This document shows, piece by piece, positions 39,072-50,353 of a stretch of DNA of 64,000 nucleotides. The stretch covers positions 35,225,022-35,289,021 of the forward strand of contig CM033399.1 of the NCBI GenBank assembly GCA_019426215.1, given 5' to 3'. A program made the position numbers and the translations under genes. The stretch is from Buddleja alternifolia. Its lineage: Eukaryota > Streptophyta > Magnoliopsida > Lamiales > Scrophulariaceae. Below the pieces are notes generated by a model, which ran no database searches, was not told the DNA's origin, and saw only the letters and a program-made list of their open reading frames with translations. Each line of letters starts with the position of its first letter. The first letter of the stretch is position 1.

Positions 39072-39627
39072 TATAAAAACCTCTATAACCTTACAGAAAG
39101 TTATTGTTGGTCCATGCAAGGGTATAAATGAATTATCAAAGAAAAAAGATCAAATAGTAGTTTGGATATAATCCGCGCCTGGGGTAAAAATGTAAAATAA
39201 TTTCCTTACTTTTTAAAAATGAATAATGAGTGATAAAGTTTTTATTCCAGTCAATACCTTCATTGTAAACCTACTTTTTCCGCAGGATTAAGTAATTTAT
39301 GATTGAAATCTGAATTTGTTGGACAATATGTATACGAGTGCTTCAAAAAATATTTCAGCATCTATTCTTGCGTTATTTGCACTAAATTGACACCCTCATA
39401 TCTGAAAGTACGACCTTTCGTCTGAACATCCCAAAGTATTGTATTAGTATTACGTAGCAAAATTTTCAACAGATTAACACCTCATATGTTAACAACACTG
39501 TAAAATTTCTGAAAGATTAATCTAAAAACAAGTAGACAACTGTTTCCAAAAAAACTGCTTCGATATGAGAAATACGCACTTTAGTTCTTTGAACATAAAA
39601 TTCAATAAAAAAGGAACTCCCCAAGTA

Positions 39628-41992
39628 TTAATAAGGGACATTGCTGGGGAGATTGCGTATCACATTACTCTTCATACCCATTTTAGAACGCATTGCTTCA
39701 ACACCCGACCTATTCATTGCCTTCATTACTTTCATCCGGACTACATGATCTCTCGACTGCACAGTTGTCAGCCCCATGCTCTTATACCTGCAGACAAAAG
39801 ACATTTTTCATAACATAAGTTTCACTTTCATGTACCCTTGAGATAGATGGCTATTGTTCCGGAATGTTGGAGTTAGCACAACTTTTTTAACTTTTTTTGT
39901 GTGGCATGAAAAATAGGGTTTCATCCTCGTACCTTAGAGCTAAGGCAGCAGTGATAGTGCTATTTGCAGGTGTTGGACGTGGTTTCTGACGGTAGTATCT
40001 CAAATATTCCCTCGAACCAAGCATTTTGGTCAATGTTCTGCTATCATTTCGGCTGGTTATAATTAGCTCAGAGCCACCACTACCAAGCTCAACAGCGTTC
40101 TGCATGTCATTAGCTGCAACCAGTTGCTTCCCATCTGTATCCACGTAACTTTTACACCAAAATACAAATGGGGTTACAAAACATTGGTCACAACACTCAT
40201 TTAGCATTTTATAGTAATATTTAGTCAAACAGGCAGAGAGATCAATCCTATTAATAGTATAACAAAGTCTAAAACAAAAACCTGCTGCTGTAATCATAAA
40301 ATTCTTCCAATTCGGCCTCCTCATCTTCACTTCCATCACCATAATGCACTTTGCAGTGACCTTTTGCCTCCATATGTTTCCGAACAGCCTCCAAACTACT
40401 GAAAGGGTGACATCTCTCATTGCAGTACAAACATAGGAAATCCCTTTTAACCTGAGGAATGAAATCTTAAGTCTGTATAAGACACATAAAAGTAGAACTA
40501 AAAAGACAAGGGAAGACGAACAAATATAATCCTCTCTCCGAGGAATATCTCGATATAAGATTACCTTGAGGCTGAGATATGTAAGCAGACCTTTTGGGTC
40601 CTTCAGATACTCAATATCAGGAATGAAGAACCCATGATGCTTGTGCATGTGTACTATACAGCTAGCTATCGTACGATGCCCTAAATCACACATGAAGCAA
40701 CACAATGGATCTAAATCTTCGAAGTCATCCTCACCATCCTCATCTACATCCATATCACCATTAGAAGGATTCCCATCTACCTTAAGCTGTCCCAATGAAT
40801 CACTGGCTTCACCAACTAAGTCTTCTTCTGAATCAACTTCTTCCCATTCACTGTCTTCACTTTCTTCATCTTCTTCCACCACATCGTGCAAAGGCTCCTT
40901 CGGGGTACGGCGTGTCAGAGGCTTGATTATTGTACTCCCCTCATCTTGTCCGCCTGTTGCTTCAGAAGCCCGCATTAAGTGGCTTTTAGATTCCAGGTGT
41001 TGTGCATGGGCTTTAGAACTTCTATATCCCTTGCCACAAAGGCCACAACTATACACCATAGGAGTTTCATCCAACTTTTGTTTCTCTTCTGCGAGAGCAG
41101 ATTGTCTAGCTAGGAAGAGTGTTTCAGTCACCCCTGGAACACCTGCAACCTGTACAAAATAATAACACATATAAGGTAACAAACAGGACATAAGCAACTG
41201 AAGCAATACATATGATAAGAATCCGTATACTAAATCAAAAACGAAGTAATTGGTATACCGCATTCCTTAACAACATCGCATTTCAGAAAATGCAGGACAA
41301 CTCCAATGTACGTATATGCATAAAAATAGCTTTAAATCCAACACTACAGTAAGTAAAAAGTATATGCTAAATGAGCTTAATCAGACTATCACGGAAATTG
41401 GACATGGAACGGAGGAAAAATAATCAAGTATGATAATACATTTCTGACACTACGTTTGTTCATATCCAGCTTCCGAACTCAATAAAATAAAATCGCTTCG
41501 ATTTGAGCACAATCTTTCGAGTTTCAACCACGTCAAAGAGCTTAATGTTCATTTCTTGTTGCAATCCTATCTGCTGACCAATTCAATATACCATTTTCAC
41601 CAAGATAAACTTGCTCCTAAAATCACAAACCGCAAAGCGAACAAATAATCCTCCGATTACTTCAATAATAAACAAAATTGACATCTAGAGCACCTTAAAT
41701 CCATCAACAATTATATATAATGACAATAGTATAATTCCAGAATCAGAAAAAAACCTATTTCTCACTCTCGCCTCATCGCAAATAAAGAAAAATATCAATA
41801 GAACAACACAAGATCAACAAATACGAAAACATTAATCGAAGAATAGAAATAGGGCGAAGAAAGGGGGACCTTGCGTTTGAGGTTGTAACGGTGCCATTCG
41901 GATTTGTAATGGAGCTTTTGTTCGACATCGTCTGCCAATTCCTTGTTGCACGCGTTGCACGTCAATCCAGGCATCTTCTTCTTCGATTCCAT
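39628..41992 (-). CDS. REI1-like cytoplasmic 60S ribosome biogenesis factor (ZNF622 family)
   Basis: Family members act late in 60S ribosomal subunit maturation in the cytosol, helping to recycle shuttling factors. In Arabidopsis REIL proteins matter for growth in the cold. Five exons join in frame to 417 aa: 41870-41992, 40565-41149, 40282-40451, 39933-40148 and 39628-39787. Visible are a first C2H2-type finger (CNACN...H...H) near residues 12-34, a second (CGLCGKGYRSSKAH...H), an acidic stretch, a third (CCFMCD...HMHKHHGFFIPDIEYLKDP), a fourth (CLYCNERCHPFSSLEAVRKHM), and the conserved end GMKSNVIRNLPSNVPY. The ATG at 41992 gives MESKKKMPGL. The inner ATG at 41974 (MPGL) matches relatives better and may be used. 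It looks intact. It is the counterpart of REIL1/REIL2. Confidence 0.95.
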
Positions 41993-41999
41993 TCGATTT

Positions 42000-43916
42000 T
42001 GGTTACAAATTGAGGTTTTCGAATGAAAAATCTGAGGGTTTGCTGCAGCCGCTATGGCTTCCTCATATATATGTACGTATATATTTAGTTGTTTATATAT
42101 ATAGGGGTCGATCAAAGAAACGATGTCGTTTCGTGGTTTTCGTAAGCGCAATCGTTTGCTAGCATCCTGTAGTGTAAGTGCAATACATATATGAATTTCA
42201 GCGTTGCAATCTTTGACCGACCTCTAATTTTAATTTAGACGGTGGAAGCCTGGAAGGGCAAGGCATGTAATTTTGTATTAAATATTGTGGCTGAAATATA
42301 ATTAAAATTACTCAACTACACTCGGAGTCGAACGTAAAAGCTCGTTTAAGCTTTATTCATTTAATATAACAAATAAATTTGAATATCGTAAAAAATTGTT
42401 TAAACTTTATTCATTTAAACAAATAGATTTGGATATTTCGTACTCGATGAGGTTTGAATTTGACTCGATTAGTTAGAAAATTAGAAAATACATTTAAAAG
42501 TATCAAGACGTTCGAGCTTAACTTGATTAAAATTCTTTTGAGTTTGATTCGATCGCAATCAAATAAAATTCATACCCAAATTTTAAAACTCGATAAAAAA
42601 AAATAAAAAATTGAACAATATCTTGTTCAGACTCAAATGCTTAAACAGACCTCTGCGTCTCTGCCCAAAATTTAAGTATATGTTTCTATACATTTTTTGG
42701 GGGTTTCTCGATATGCATTCAAATTCAAAAGTCTAATACTAACGTCTCTTCTTATTGTTAAATGCGATGAAAAGACATCCATCCGCTCAATATGTAAAAA
42801 CTCAATTCCAAAGTTATCAAGGCTACGTATGTTTATGGTTTTTGGGAATATTTTTATTTTTTGGATCATTAAAAAATAAAAATACATACTCCAATTTAAA
42901 TTCTATAGAAAATACTCAAATTTTAAATCCTATTACACATTCCCCTATATAACTACTCATCATTTCATCATTTCAATCACTTCATTCTCCCTCTTTATTA
43001 ATTGCATAATTCAACTATTCAACACATTCTCTTTCTTACTTTATCATAAATAAAATATTATTCTAATTTTTTCTTCTATCATCATTACATATATAACTAA
43101 TTCAATAAACTTTATATTATATCTACACAATTTCCAAACATTTTTCAAAAACACATATTTTTACAAGAATTTCTATAATACATATTTTTCAATAAAAACT
43201 CAAAATTCATTTTCGAAAACTCAACCATACAGAGCCTAAGTGACCAGAGTCAACTCCCATTCAAGCCAACATCCATTCCATTAATTTATTTACCAATACA
43301 AAGATAAAATCATCAAAATAATGTGTTTTGGTAGACCTCATCATGCACCAATATAGTATGAAACTTTCAAATTTTAGAGCCAATTGTTGTTTGATCTTTA
43401 ATGTATGTTTCAAATTTTTTTAAACTATTGTGATAAACAATATTATCATATTGTAATGTTATTTCTTTCATAAATTTTTAATCTTAACATAATATGATCA
43501 AATTTCTCAAAAAACAAACAAAAATTAAAATAAATAATTAAGATTCATTTTTCAATAAATAATTAATTGATTGAATTATTATTTCATATGAATCCATAGT
43601 ATATCATTTGTGGTGACACAATGACACTATTAATTATACACAAATTCTGCACATCAAGAATGATAGAGTTGGGTGATTCAATACATGCAAATAACCAAAC
43701 ACAAGTATAAAAATCAGAACAAAGCCAAAATGGATTTATTATAGGAAACTGCATCTGCATATAGGCACAGTGGCTATATCATACAGTTTTCACCAATATG
43801 CCTAGAGCTTGAATATAATGATCAAACTGATATATTTACAAACGTGACAAATTCTAAGACAATAGGGTCACAACCAAAGAAGAAAATGCATTTTTGTATA
43901 CGCGAAACTTTTAACA
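42000..43916. other. Gene-free spacer with degenerate repeats
   Basis: The first part is the upstream region of the REI1-like gene. 42300-42650 holds TCGA/GAGCTT-rich degenerate repeat sequence like that at 13960-14090 and 53050-53340. The remainder is AT-rich with no recognised feature. Confidence 0.4.
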
Positions 43917-46112
43917 CTAGGATGATGATCGTGACTGTGATGGAGCTGCTGAAGCCTTGCAGATAGGGCACCAATTCTTCACACGCAACCACTGGTTTAT
44001 GCATGTTTCGTGATATCCGTGTTGGCACTCCGCCAATTTCCCAATCTCGTCCCCAGTTACATACTCTTCCTGCAAAAGAAGCAAATATTCTCAATCGTTC
44101 TCTAAAGATTCCAATTGTTTCATCCCGTTCCAAGAGAAATCAACAGGTTAACCATATTTTTATCAAGAAGCTATAAAATCAAGGTCGAGCCCGTTTTATC
44201 TTCCGTCATCATTGTACAAGACTACAAGTCAATTTCAAACTTGAGAGTTAATACTATTTATGTCGAAATTAAGTAGTTTCATAATTTACAGTAGTATATT
44301 GCTCACCAGCTGCTGGAGTCATTTGAGCCCCAAGAAGTAACCACTCTAGCATTTCAATGTCAATGAAATAGTTTTCTTCTGTCGTATGTATTTGTTACTT
44401 ATTTCAGTCACAATGAGAATTATTAACACAAAACTCTAACCTGGCAGATACTGCATTTGATGTCATCTCCATCCTCGGCCGAGCCTGTGATTCGTTCTTC
44501 TGAGGGGGTAGACTGATATACGCCCCTCCTGACGCACTTTGACATCGCCTCTTCTGAAACAGCAGTACTCACTGTACCCATCCTCTCTTCTAGAGCCAAT
44601 AAATCCTGTCAACCAAGAAGCATATAGAAAACTATCATCTCCAAAATAAAAATCGCAATTACTACAAGAAACGGGAAGATTTAGATCAAAGCCAATTAAC
44701 AACAAGGCACCATCTATCAAAACAAAAAGAATAAAAAAGAAAAAACTAACCTCATATGACATGTTATCAATATCCAGTCTCATGTCTCGGTGCTGGTCAT
44801 AGAGGTTAAGGCCACTGAGGAATAAACTGGTTTCCAGAGTAATTACTTGCTGTGGGAAAACGAAGAAAAGTTAATTACAGAAAAAAACTTGAAGACATTA
44901 GAGCAAAAACTATTGAGTATACCTCGTGTGTCAGCTCTTCATCTTGTTCAAGCCTCTCAAGAGCTAATAATACCTGATAGCAAAGAAAGAATACGACTCA
45001 TATTTGGAAATCCCAACAGAATTTATTCGTTGAACCACAAAAGGAAAGAAGAATAGTGACTTTGAGCACATAAACCGGAAAAATACCTCCGCAATTCCAA
45101 AGGAAAAGCTAGGTTCAGAAGATGTGAAAGGCATCCTTGCTGATGGATTATCATCATTACTGCTGGAAAAACTATAACTTCTAGAATCACTTAACGAGAC
45201 ATTTCCTGAAAACTGCCTTGATGAACTTCGGCCACCAATGTTAAACGGTCTTTCATCATTGGGATTTCGAGAGAGACTGTTAGAGGGTTCTCTCACAGAC
45301 GAACAATTTCTTCCATTTTGCGGGGAAGAAAGCCTCATCCTGGTGTTCACGTTCGTTGACCTCCGATTCCAAGTACTATTGCTATCGCCAGAAGCAGAAC
45401 TGCTTTGTCCAGACTCCGTGATGGAGATACCATAAGTTGATTTTCTCCCTCTACTTGACAAACTACTTTCTCCTTCTGGGCTTCTCTTTTTCATCACATT
45501 CTTCCCCAAAGACTTTGACTCGGGTGACGAACAACTTGGGCTTCCATTGCTACCACTAAACGGGCGTAGGGCCGGGCTTTTAGAAACCGATGGAACAGAG
45601 AAAGCGGGATCAGATTTTTGGTGAAATGGTTTTCGAGGTCTAACATTTGAAGATACACTAGAACTACTGCCAATTTCTGTCACGGTAATCATTCCCGAGT
45701 TTTTCCTTGATTTTGACTGATATCCAGTTGGACTACTACTTGATGAAGACATAAGTTCTGACTCGGTAGATAGATTACTTTCTGTTGGATCAAATTTTAA
45801 TTGAGAAGACAACTTTCTCTTTGAATCAAGTTGTAGCTTTTTTGAACTGGTCATTATTGAACTACTTCTAGAGGAATTTGCAGTTATTTCATTCCCGTGT
45901 GAGGGGTGACAAGAAGGCTTAGAACATTTGGCTTTATCAGAGCTTCCAACTTTCGTGTTTTGACTGTACTTAATTCTTCCGCTGCATCCAATTCGATTAC
46001 AAAATTGAGCATTTTGTTCCCTTTCAGTGGCTGCATTTTTCGAGGCAACATTATATCCTTTTCTGGGTGCTGTAATACTGCCTACGCCTCTTTTACCAGA
46101 GCATACATCCAT
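43917..46112 (-). CDS. RING-H2 E3 ubiquitin ligase, MBR1/MBR2-like
   Basis: Five coding exons join in frame to 497 aa: 45087-46112, 44923-44973, 44751-44849, 44441-44605 and 43917-44069. The long N-terminal region is Ser/Arg-rich and looks disordered. A conserved block follows (LALERLEQDEELTHEQV...RDMRLDIDNMSYEDLLALEERMGTV). The C-terminal RING-H2 has Cys 443, 446 and 462, His 464 and 467, and Cys 470, 481 and 484, all present. It should pass ubiquitin from an E2 to substrates. MBR proteins act on MED25 in flowering, but the target here is unknown. I chose the ATG at 46112 (MDVCSGKR), because relatives as I recall begin this way. The frame stays open further upstream. A leader exon ending AAAG|GTAAAAG at 47312 suggests a 5' UTR intron. 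Confidence 0.9.
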
Positions 46113-47312
46113 TGATAGTTGTAATGAGCCTCTATTTCTGCTCCAAAACAATTGATATTCAGCGTTTGAAAAATTAATTATCATTCCTAATCTAAAGGGA
46201 CAAGACATTTTGACGTCATAAGATGGATTTCCAGCCTTATTTGTTAAACACGGAAAAGGCATTAAAAAAAATGCAAACAAATCAAGAATTTATCCATAGG
46301 ACTTGTCAATCTGAGCAAAGTTTGGCAACCTACAAACTGTATGCAAAATTTGAACAAAACAACCTAGAAGTCATCAAAAGATATGTGCACGCATAAAAAT
46401 CATGAAAATTTAATCCGCGAGATATTCTTTACACTATATCGACACGGGTAACATGTAGAGGAGTGAGGCTAAACTAGTAAACATCAAAGGACAGTCGCTT
46501 CAACAATCCAATCAGCAATAAGAACTAATTCCATCATAGATAAAAAAAATATATACACACATACAACTAGAAGTATGGCATAACTCAGACAGCAAAGATA
46601 ACAGGATTCAAAAGAATATCAACAGGGAGTGGACAACAAATAAGCATCACAAGACAACGTTCCCACGTGATCAATAATCGAGATAGAACCCTATACGAAT
46701 GATCATCATAAAACGAGGCCAGACGGTTACTTGATGAAAAAGAAGAACTCTATACAGTCAAAAGGCATAGATTGAGTTTACTTCTATTTGTTGTAAATTA
46801 CAAATTGTGCAATATCTTATTTGATTGCTTCACACTTTCTATTCCTAAAGAAACACTTTATCAGAATCAAGTTACCACAAAGTTCAAGCAAAGATGACTC
46901 CAACAATCTCTTCTATTACAAATTAACTGCATGAGCTGGATTAAAAAACAAAACTCCTCTTAATTATATTAAAAAAATGGCAGAAATAAAAAAAAGAGGA
47001 GAAAAATCCATTAAATCAGAGGAAAACAAAGTATAAACTAAAAATAAATACAAAAAAATATAATCACAGTAAAAAAACAATAAATTGAGCAAGAACTCAC
47101 AAAAATAGGTAGCCTTATTTTACAAATTTCAATCAGAGTTGTCAATAACACTCGATTTTTGAACAACAATTAATCCAAACATAGAACAAATAAATCCAAA
47201 CAATAATATATATATATAAAAAAAAAAAAAACCAGACCGATGACAATCAATAAAGCGCATAACACTCTTGATCACAACGAAGGATTCAATAAAGGCTTAT
47301 TATTCTTTTACC

Positions 47313-47360
47313 TTTCTTCTTTCTCTTTCCAGTCTCTCTCTCTCTCTACAAACAAAAGAG
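47313..47360 (-). promoter_or_regulatory. Probable 5' UTR exon of the RING gene with GA repeat
   Basis: On the minus strand a GAGAGA tract (47334-47347) leads to AGAAAG|GTAAAAG, a good donor at 47312/47311. GA-rich leaders are common in plant 5' UTRs. The exon start is not resolved. Confidence 0.45.
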
Positions 47361-47838
47361 GAACAAAAAGAAAGTTCCAACTACTACAGGATACGAGAAG
47401 GGGAAGAGAGAAGTATTAAAATAGGTAAGATGGTGAAATATACGTGCGTGTGTATGTAACTATGTATGTGTATATATATATATATGTGAGTATATTATCT
47501 ATATATATATATAATGATAAAGATCCGAGGCTAATGGGGAGAATGAGTTTAGGGAGGATAAGGAGAGTTGGCACCATAAATTATAAACTAATCCTTAACT
47601 AACCTTTGCTGATTTGCCGTCCTGCCTTCTGCCTCTTGTTACCGGATTTTGGCCGTAGGATCCGGTTTTGGATTTGGACGGTCAAAGATTAGGGGCTGTT
47701 GGGCCTCTCAATTGTCAGGCTCTTGGGCCCACTGGGCCTCTATAGTCTATCCTCAACCAGTCCGTTTCTCTCTCTTTTTTTTTTCTGTTTAATTATTATT
47801 TATCTTTTAATAAATTTACCGTAAAGGTCAAATACGAA

Positions 47839-48041
47839 CTACCCAAAGCCTGTTAATCTAATGGTATCCCCTTCTCACTTTATGTGAGAGATCTTGAGTT
47901 CAAATTCAGGCTGCAACAAGTTGTGGCTCTCCCATCTTTTATGGAGCTAGATAGAGTCTTTATGGCTTAAAATTAGATTATCAACTCATGTTTGTCGGGC
48001 TAAATACTTAGGGTATCCCCCTTCGTCTTGAATTAAAAAAA
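47839..48041 (+). mobile_element. tRNA-derived SINE, family A copy 2, with perfect 16-bp TSD
   Basis: The element is flanked by a perfect 16-bp duplication, AAAGGTCAAATACGAA (47823-47838 and 48042-48057). It has decayed box A (TAATCTAATGG) and box B (AGTTCAAATTC) words, the same body as the copy at 32811 (CTGCAACAAGTTGTGGCTCT and following), and a tail with GTTTGTCGGGCTAA and TAGGGTATCCCCCTTCGT before an A-run. The perfect duplication marks it as a genuine retroposon insertion with defined ends. Confidence 0.93.
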
Positions 48042-48822
48042 AAAGGTCAAATACGAAGTAAGATGATACTTGAAATTACTAAATTTTCTAAGTTGATATT
48101 AGCGCTTTATAAAATGATATATACACTCCGTTTTTATCTTTTTTTTCAGCAATTGACGGTATTGCCATGAGTTAGTGGAAGAATATTATTGTCTTTTCCA
48201 ATTAATATATTTCTAATTATGATGAACACTTCAATTATTAATAAAATGTAGAACAGAAAAATATGTTGTTCATTTTATTGTGACACAAATTATCTCTATT
48301 TTATTTTCTTAATATTGTAATTAATATTCTATACTCTAAGTTGTACTTTATTATTAAGTTGTATAGCATATGGCCACTTCAGCCATGCATTTTGGAAAAA
48401 TTAAATTGTAATAATGAAGTAAAAGAGAAGTTGGTCTGTCGGTGAGTTGCGCCTCGTATTAGAATCGGTGACACAATAGTATTAAATAAATTTCAGAATT
48501 TAATCCAACAATGTAACCCCTGTAATATACATATAGATGAACAATTACACTTTAATATAAGAAGATTATATTGGTCAATTGTATTATATATAATCGTACC
48601 GTGTTATGCATGTGTCGGTATTTCTCGACCTCACTTGATACAATATATGTAAAATTTACTTTTTCAGGAACTTGACTGTTTTTGTCAAAAATTAATAAAT
48701 TCACTTGACCTTAACAAACTTTAGGCAAGGTAGACAACTTTGATTTAGGTATGAACTATAGCTTGACCTAACGCATCCATCACCCAACACAAGTTGAGAT
48801 AAAAATCTAAGAATCCCGATTA

Positions 48823-48974
48823 AATCTTCTATCTCACAATGGTGTCACATCATTGTGGAATTACAAGTGTCTATTTAAAAAAAATATTAATAATAATTTA
48901 AAATAAATGTACGTTTGTCAATCCCACAATAATATGACACTATTGTGATACACTATCGTAGGATAGAAGATAAG
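48823..48974. mobile_element. Small MITE, about 150 bp
   Basis: ATCTTCTATCTCACAATGGT at the left and its diverged inverted partner at the right (GATACACTATCGTAGGATAG, then AAGATAAG) bracket a short AT-rich core. The arms also contain CACAAT/ATTGTG words. The superfamily is not determined. Confidence 0.5.
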
Positions 48975-48999
48975 TTCCGCTAAGAATCCCCTTACTATG

Positions 49000-50135
49000 T
49001 ATATCTTCTAATTAACCATTTCTAGAAAGTGAAATGATGCAATATATGCTAAAAATGATAGGTGTTTTATTTGTCCCCACAAATATATACGGAAACCTAA
49101 AAACTCATATATAAAAGATTTAAAAAAAGTACAACGGATGTCCCACTCACATTAAAGGTGAGACTATTTTTATTGGAAAAGGACATACAAGGATAAATTC
49201 TCTTAACAAATACGACTTTAAAATTTCGAACTTTTTTTTTTTGATAAGATTAAAATTTCGAACTTTGATTTAGTAAAATTACATCTTAAAATCAATTCAC
49301 TTGCCACTATACGAACAAGTAGGGTGTTTGTGGAGCGATTTTCCTTTTTTTAAAATTTAAAATTGAATTGTCAATTGTAATTTTTTGGTCGAAAAATCTC
49401 AAATTCACAAGTTGAAAAATAAAATAAAAGGTGTGATTTTGAGCGATTTTCAGTTTTTAACTAACCCAAGAAAAAAAAAAGATTCAAACAAAACTAAACA
49501 TACATATTTCAGAATATTAGCGAAAAAGAGGTAATTTTTTTTAACATTGTTTAACTAAACGTGATAATATATTCACGTAGATGAAGTTTTTTAGCACAAA
49601 ACCTTTAATCCAAACAAACTAAATGAAATAATAAAAACTTCATAAAAAGCTAAAAATATTGAACAAAATCATCCTACTATTAAAAAAACTAAAACAATAT
49701 ATATAACAAGAGCCATTCGATTTAGTCTTCACTACCAAATAATATGATGATTCGATTTGCTTTAAAAATTTAAACCGCAATTTATACAAAAATTTTATAA
49801 AAATAATTCAGTATGATTCGATTCGCCTGGTTTGGGCGTTTTACAAAATTATTGCCCAGCCCTACCAAGAAATGTAGGTATAAAAGAACAAATAATACAA
49901 TCCATTATGTATGTCTACAATTCGCTTATGTTTTCGTGGACTCAACCAATTACCAAACCCCACCACTTACCTCAAAGTGCAACACTTGGCCACCTCCTAA
50001 CCCATTCAATTGTAGCATCTTTATTTATTTTCTTAAATAATATATTATTAATTATTATTATTTTGAATATGTCACTATCTTCCTTTTTTTGGTCATATCT
50101 TTAGCCATTTTTCTTTTGGTAGAACTCGAGTAGGT
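49000..50135. other. Gene-free AT-rich spacer
   Basis: No gene or intact repeat recognised. Short open frames here are low-complexity. Confidence 0.4.
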
Positions 50136-50158
50136 AATGGATTAATAAATATCAACAA

Positions 50159-50330
50159 GGGTTGGTCCAAGTGGTAAGCAACTTGATTCCGCTTAAATAA
50201 AGTTTCGAGTTCGATCCTTTGTGTATGCAGTTACCCCCATTGAGAGACTCACCCACCAGGCCAGATGTGCGATCCGGGTCGACCAACAGATTAGTTCGGC
50301 AATGTCCGGAATACTGTGGTAGACAAAAAA
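50159..50330 (+). mobile_element. tRNA-derived SINE, family B (Au-SINE-like), with 23-bp TSD
   Basis: The 172-bp element has box A (TGGTCCAAGTGG, from 50163) and box B (GAGTTCGATCC, 50207-50217), both strong. A body ending TGTCCGGAATACTGTGGTAG and an A-run follow. The flanks 50136-50158 and 50331-50353 repeat 23 bases with a single difference, so insertion is recent in relative terms. Its body differs from the family A SINEs and does not carry the GGTATCCCCC tail. Confidence 0.93.
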
Positions 50331-50353
50331 AATGGATTAATAAATAACAACAA

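Noticed and set aside
40641..41162. 173-codon plus-strand frame rich in Ser
   Set aside because: Antisense shadow of the acidic region of the REI1-like gene.
39887..41263. 458-codon unspliced frame over the REI1-like gene
   Set aside because: It reads through introns. The spliced exons restore the conserved family sequence.
44964..46280. 438-codon unspliced version of the RING gene exon
   Set aside because: It reads through into an intron. A donor at 45086 and four in-phase downstream exons give the complete RING protein.
50163..50217. Possible tRNA gene
   Set aside because: Part of a SINE with target duplication and tail. No cloverleaf can be closed.
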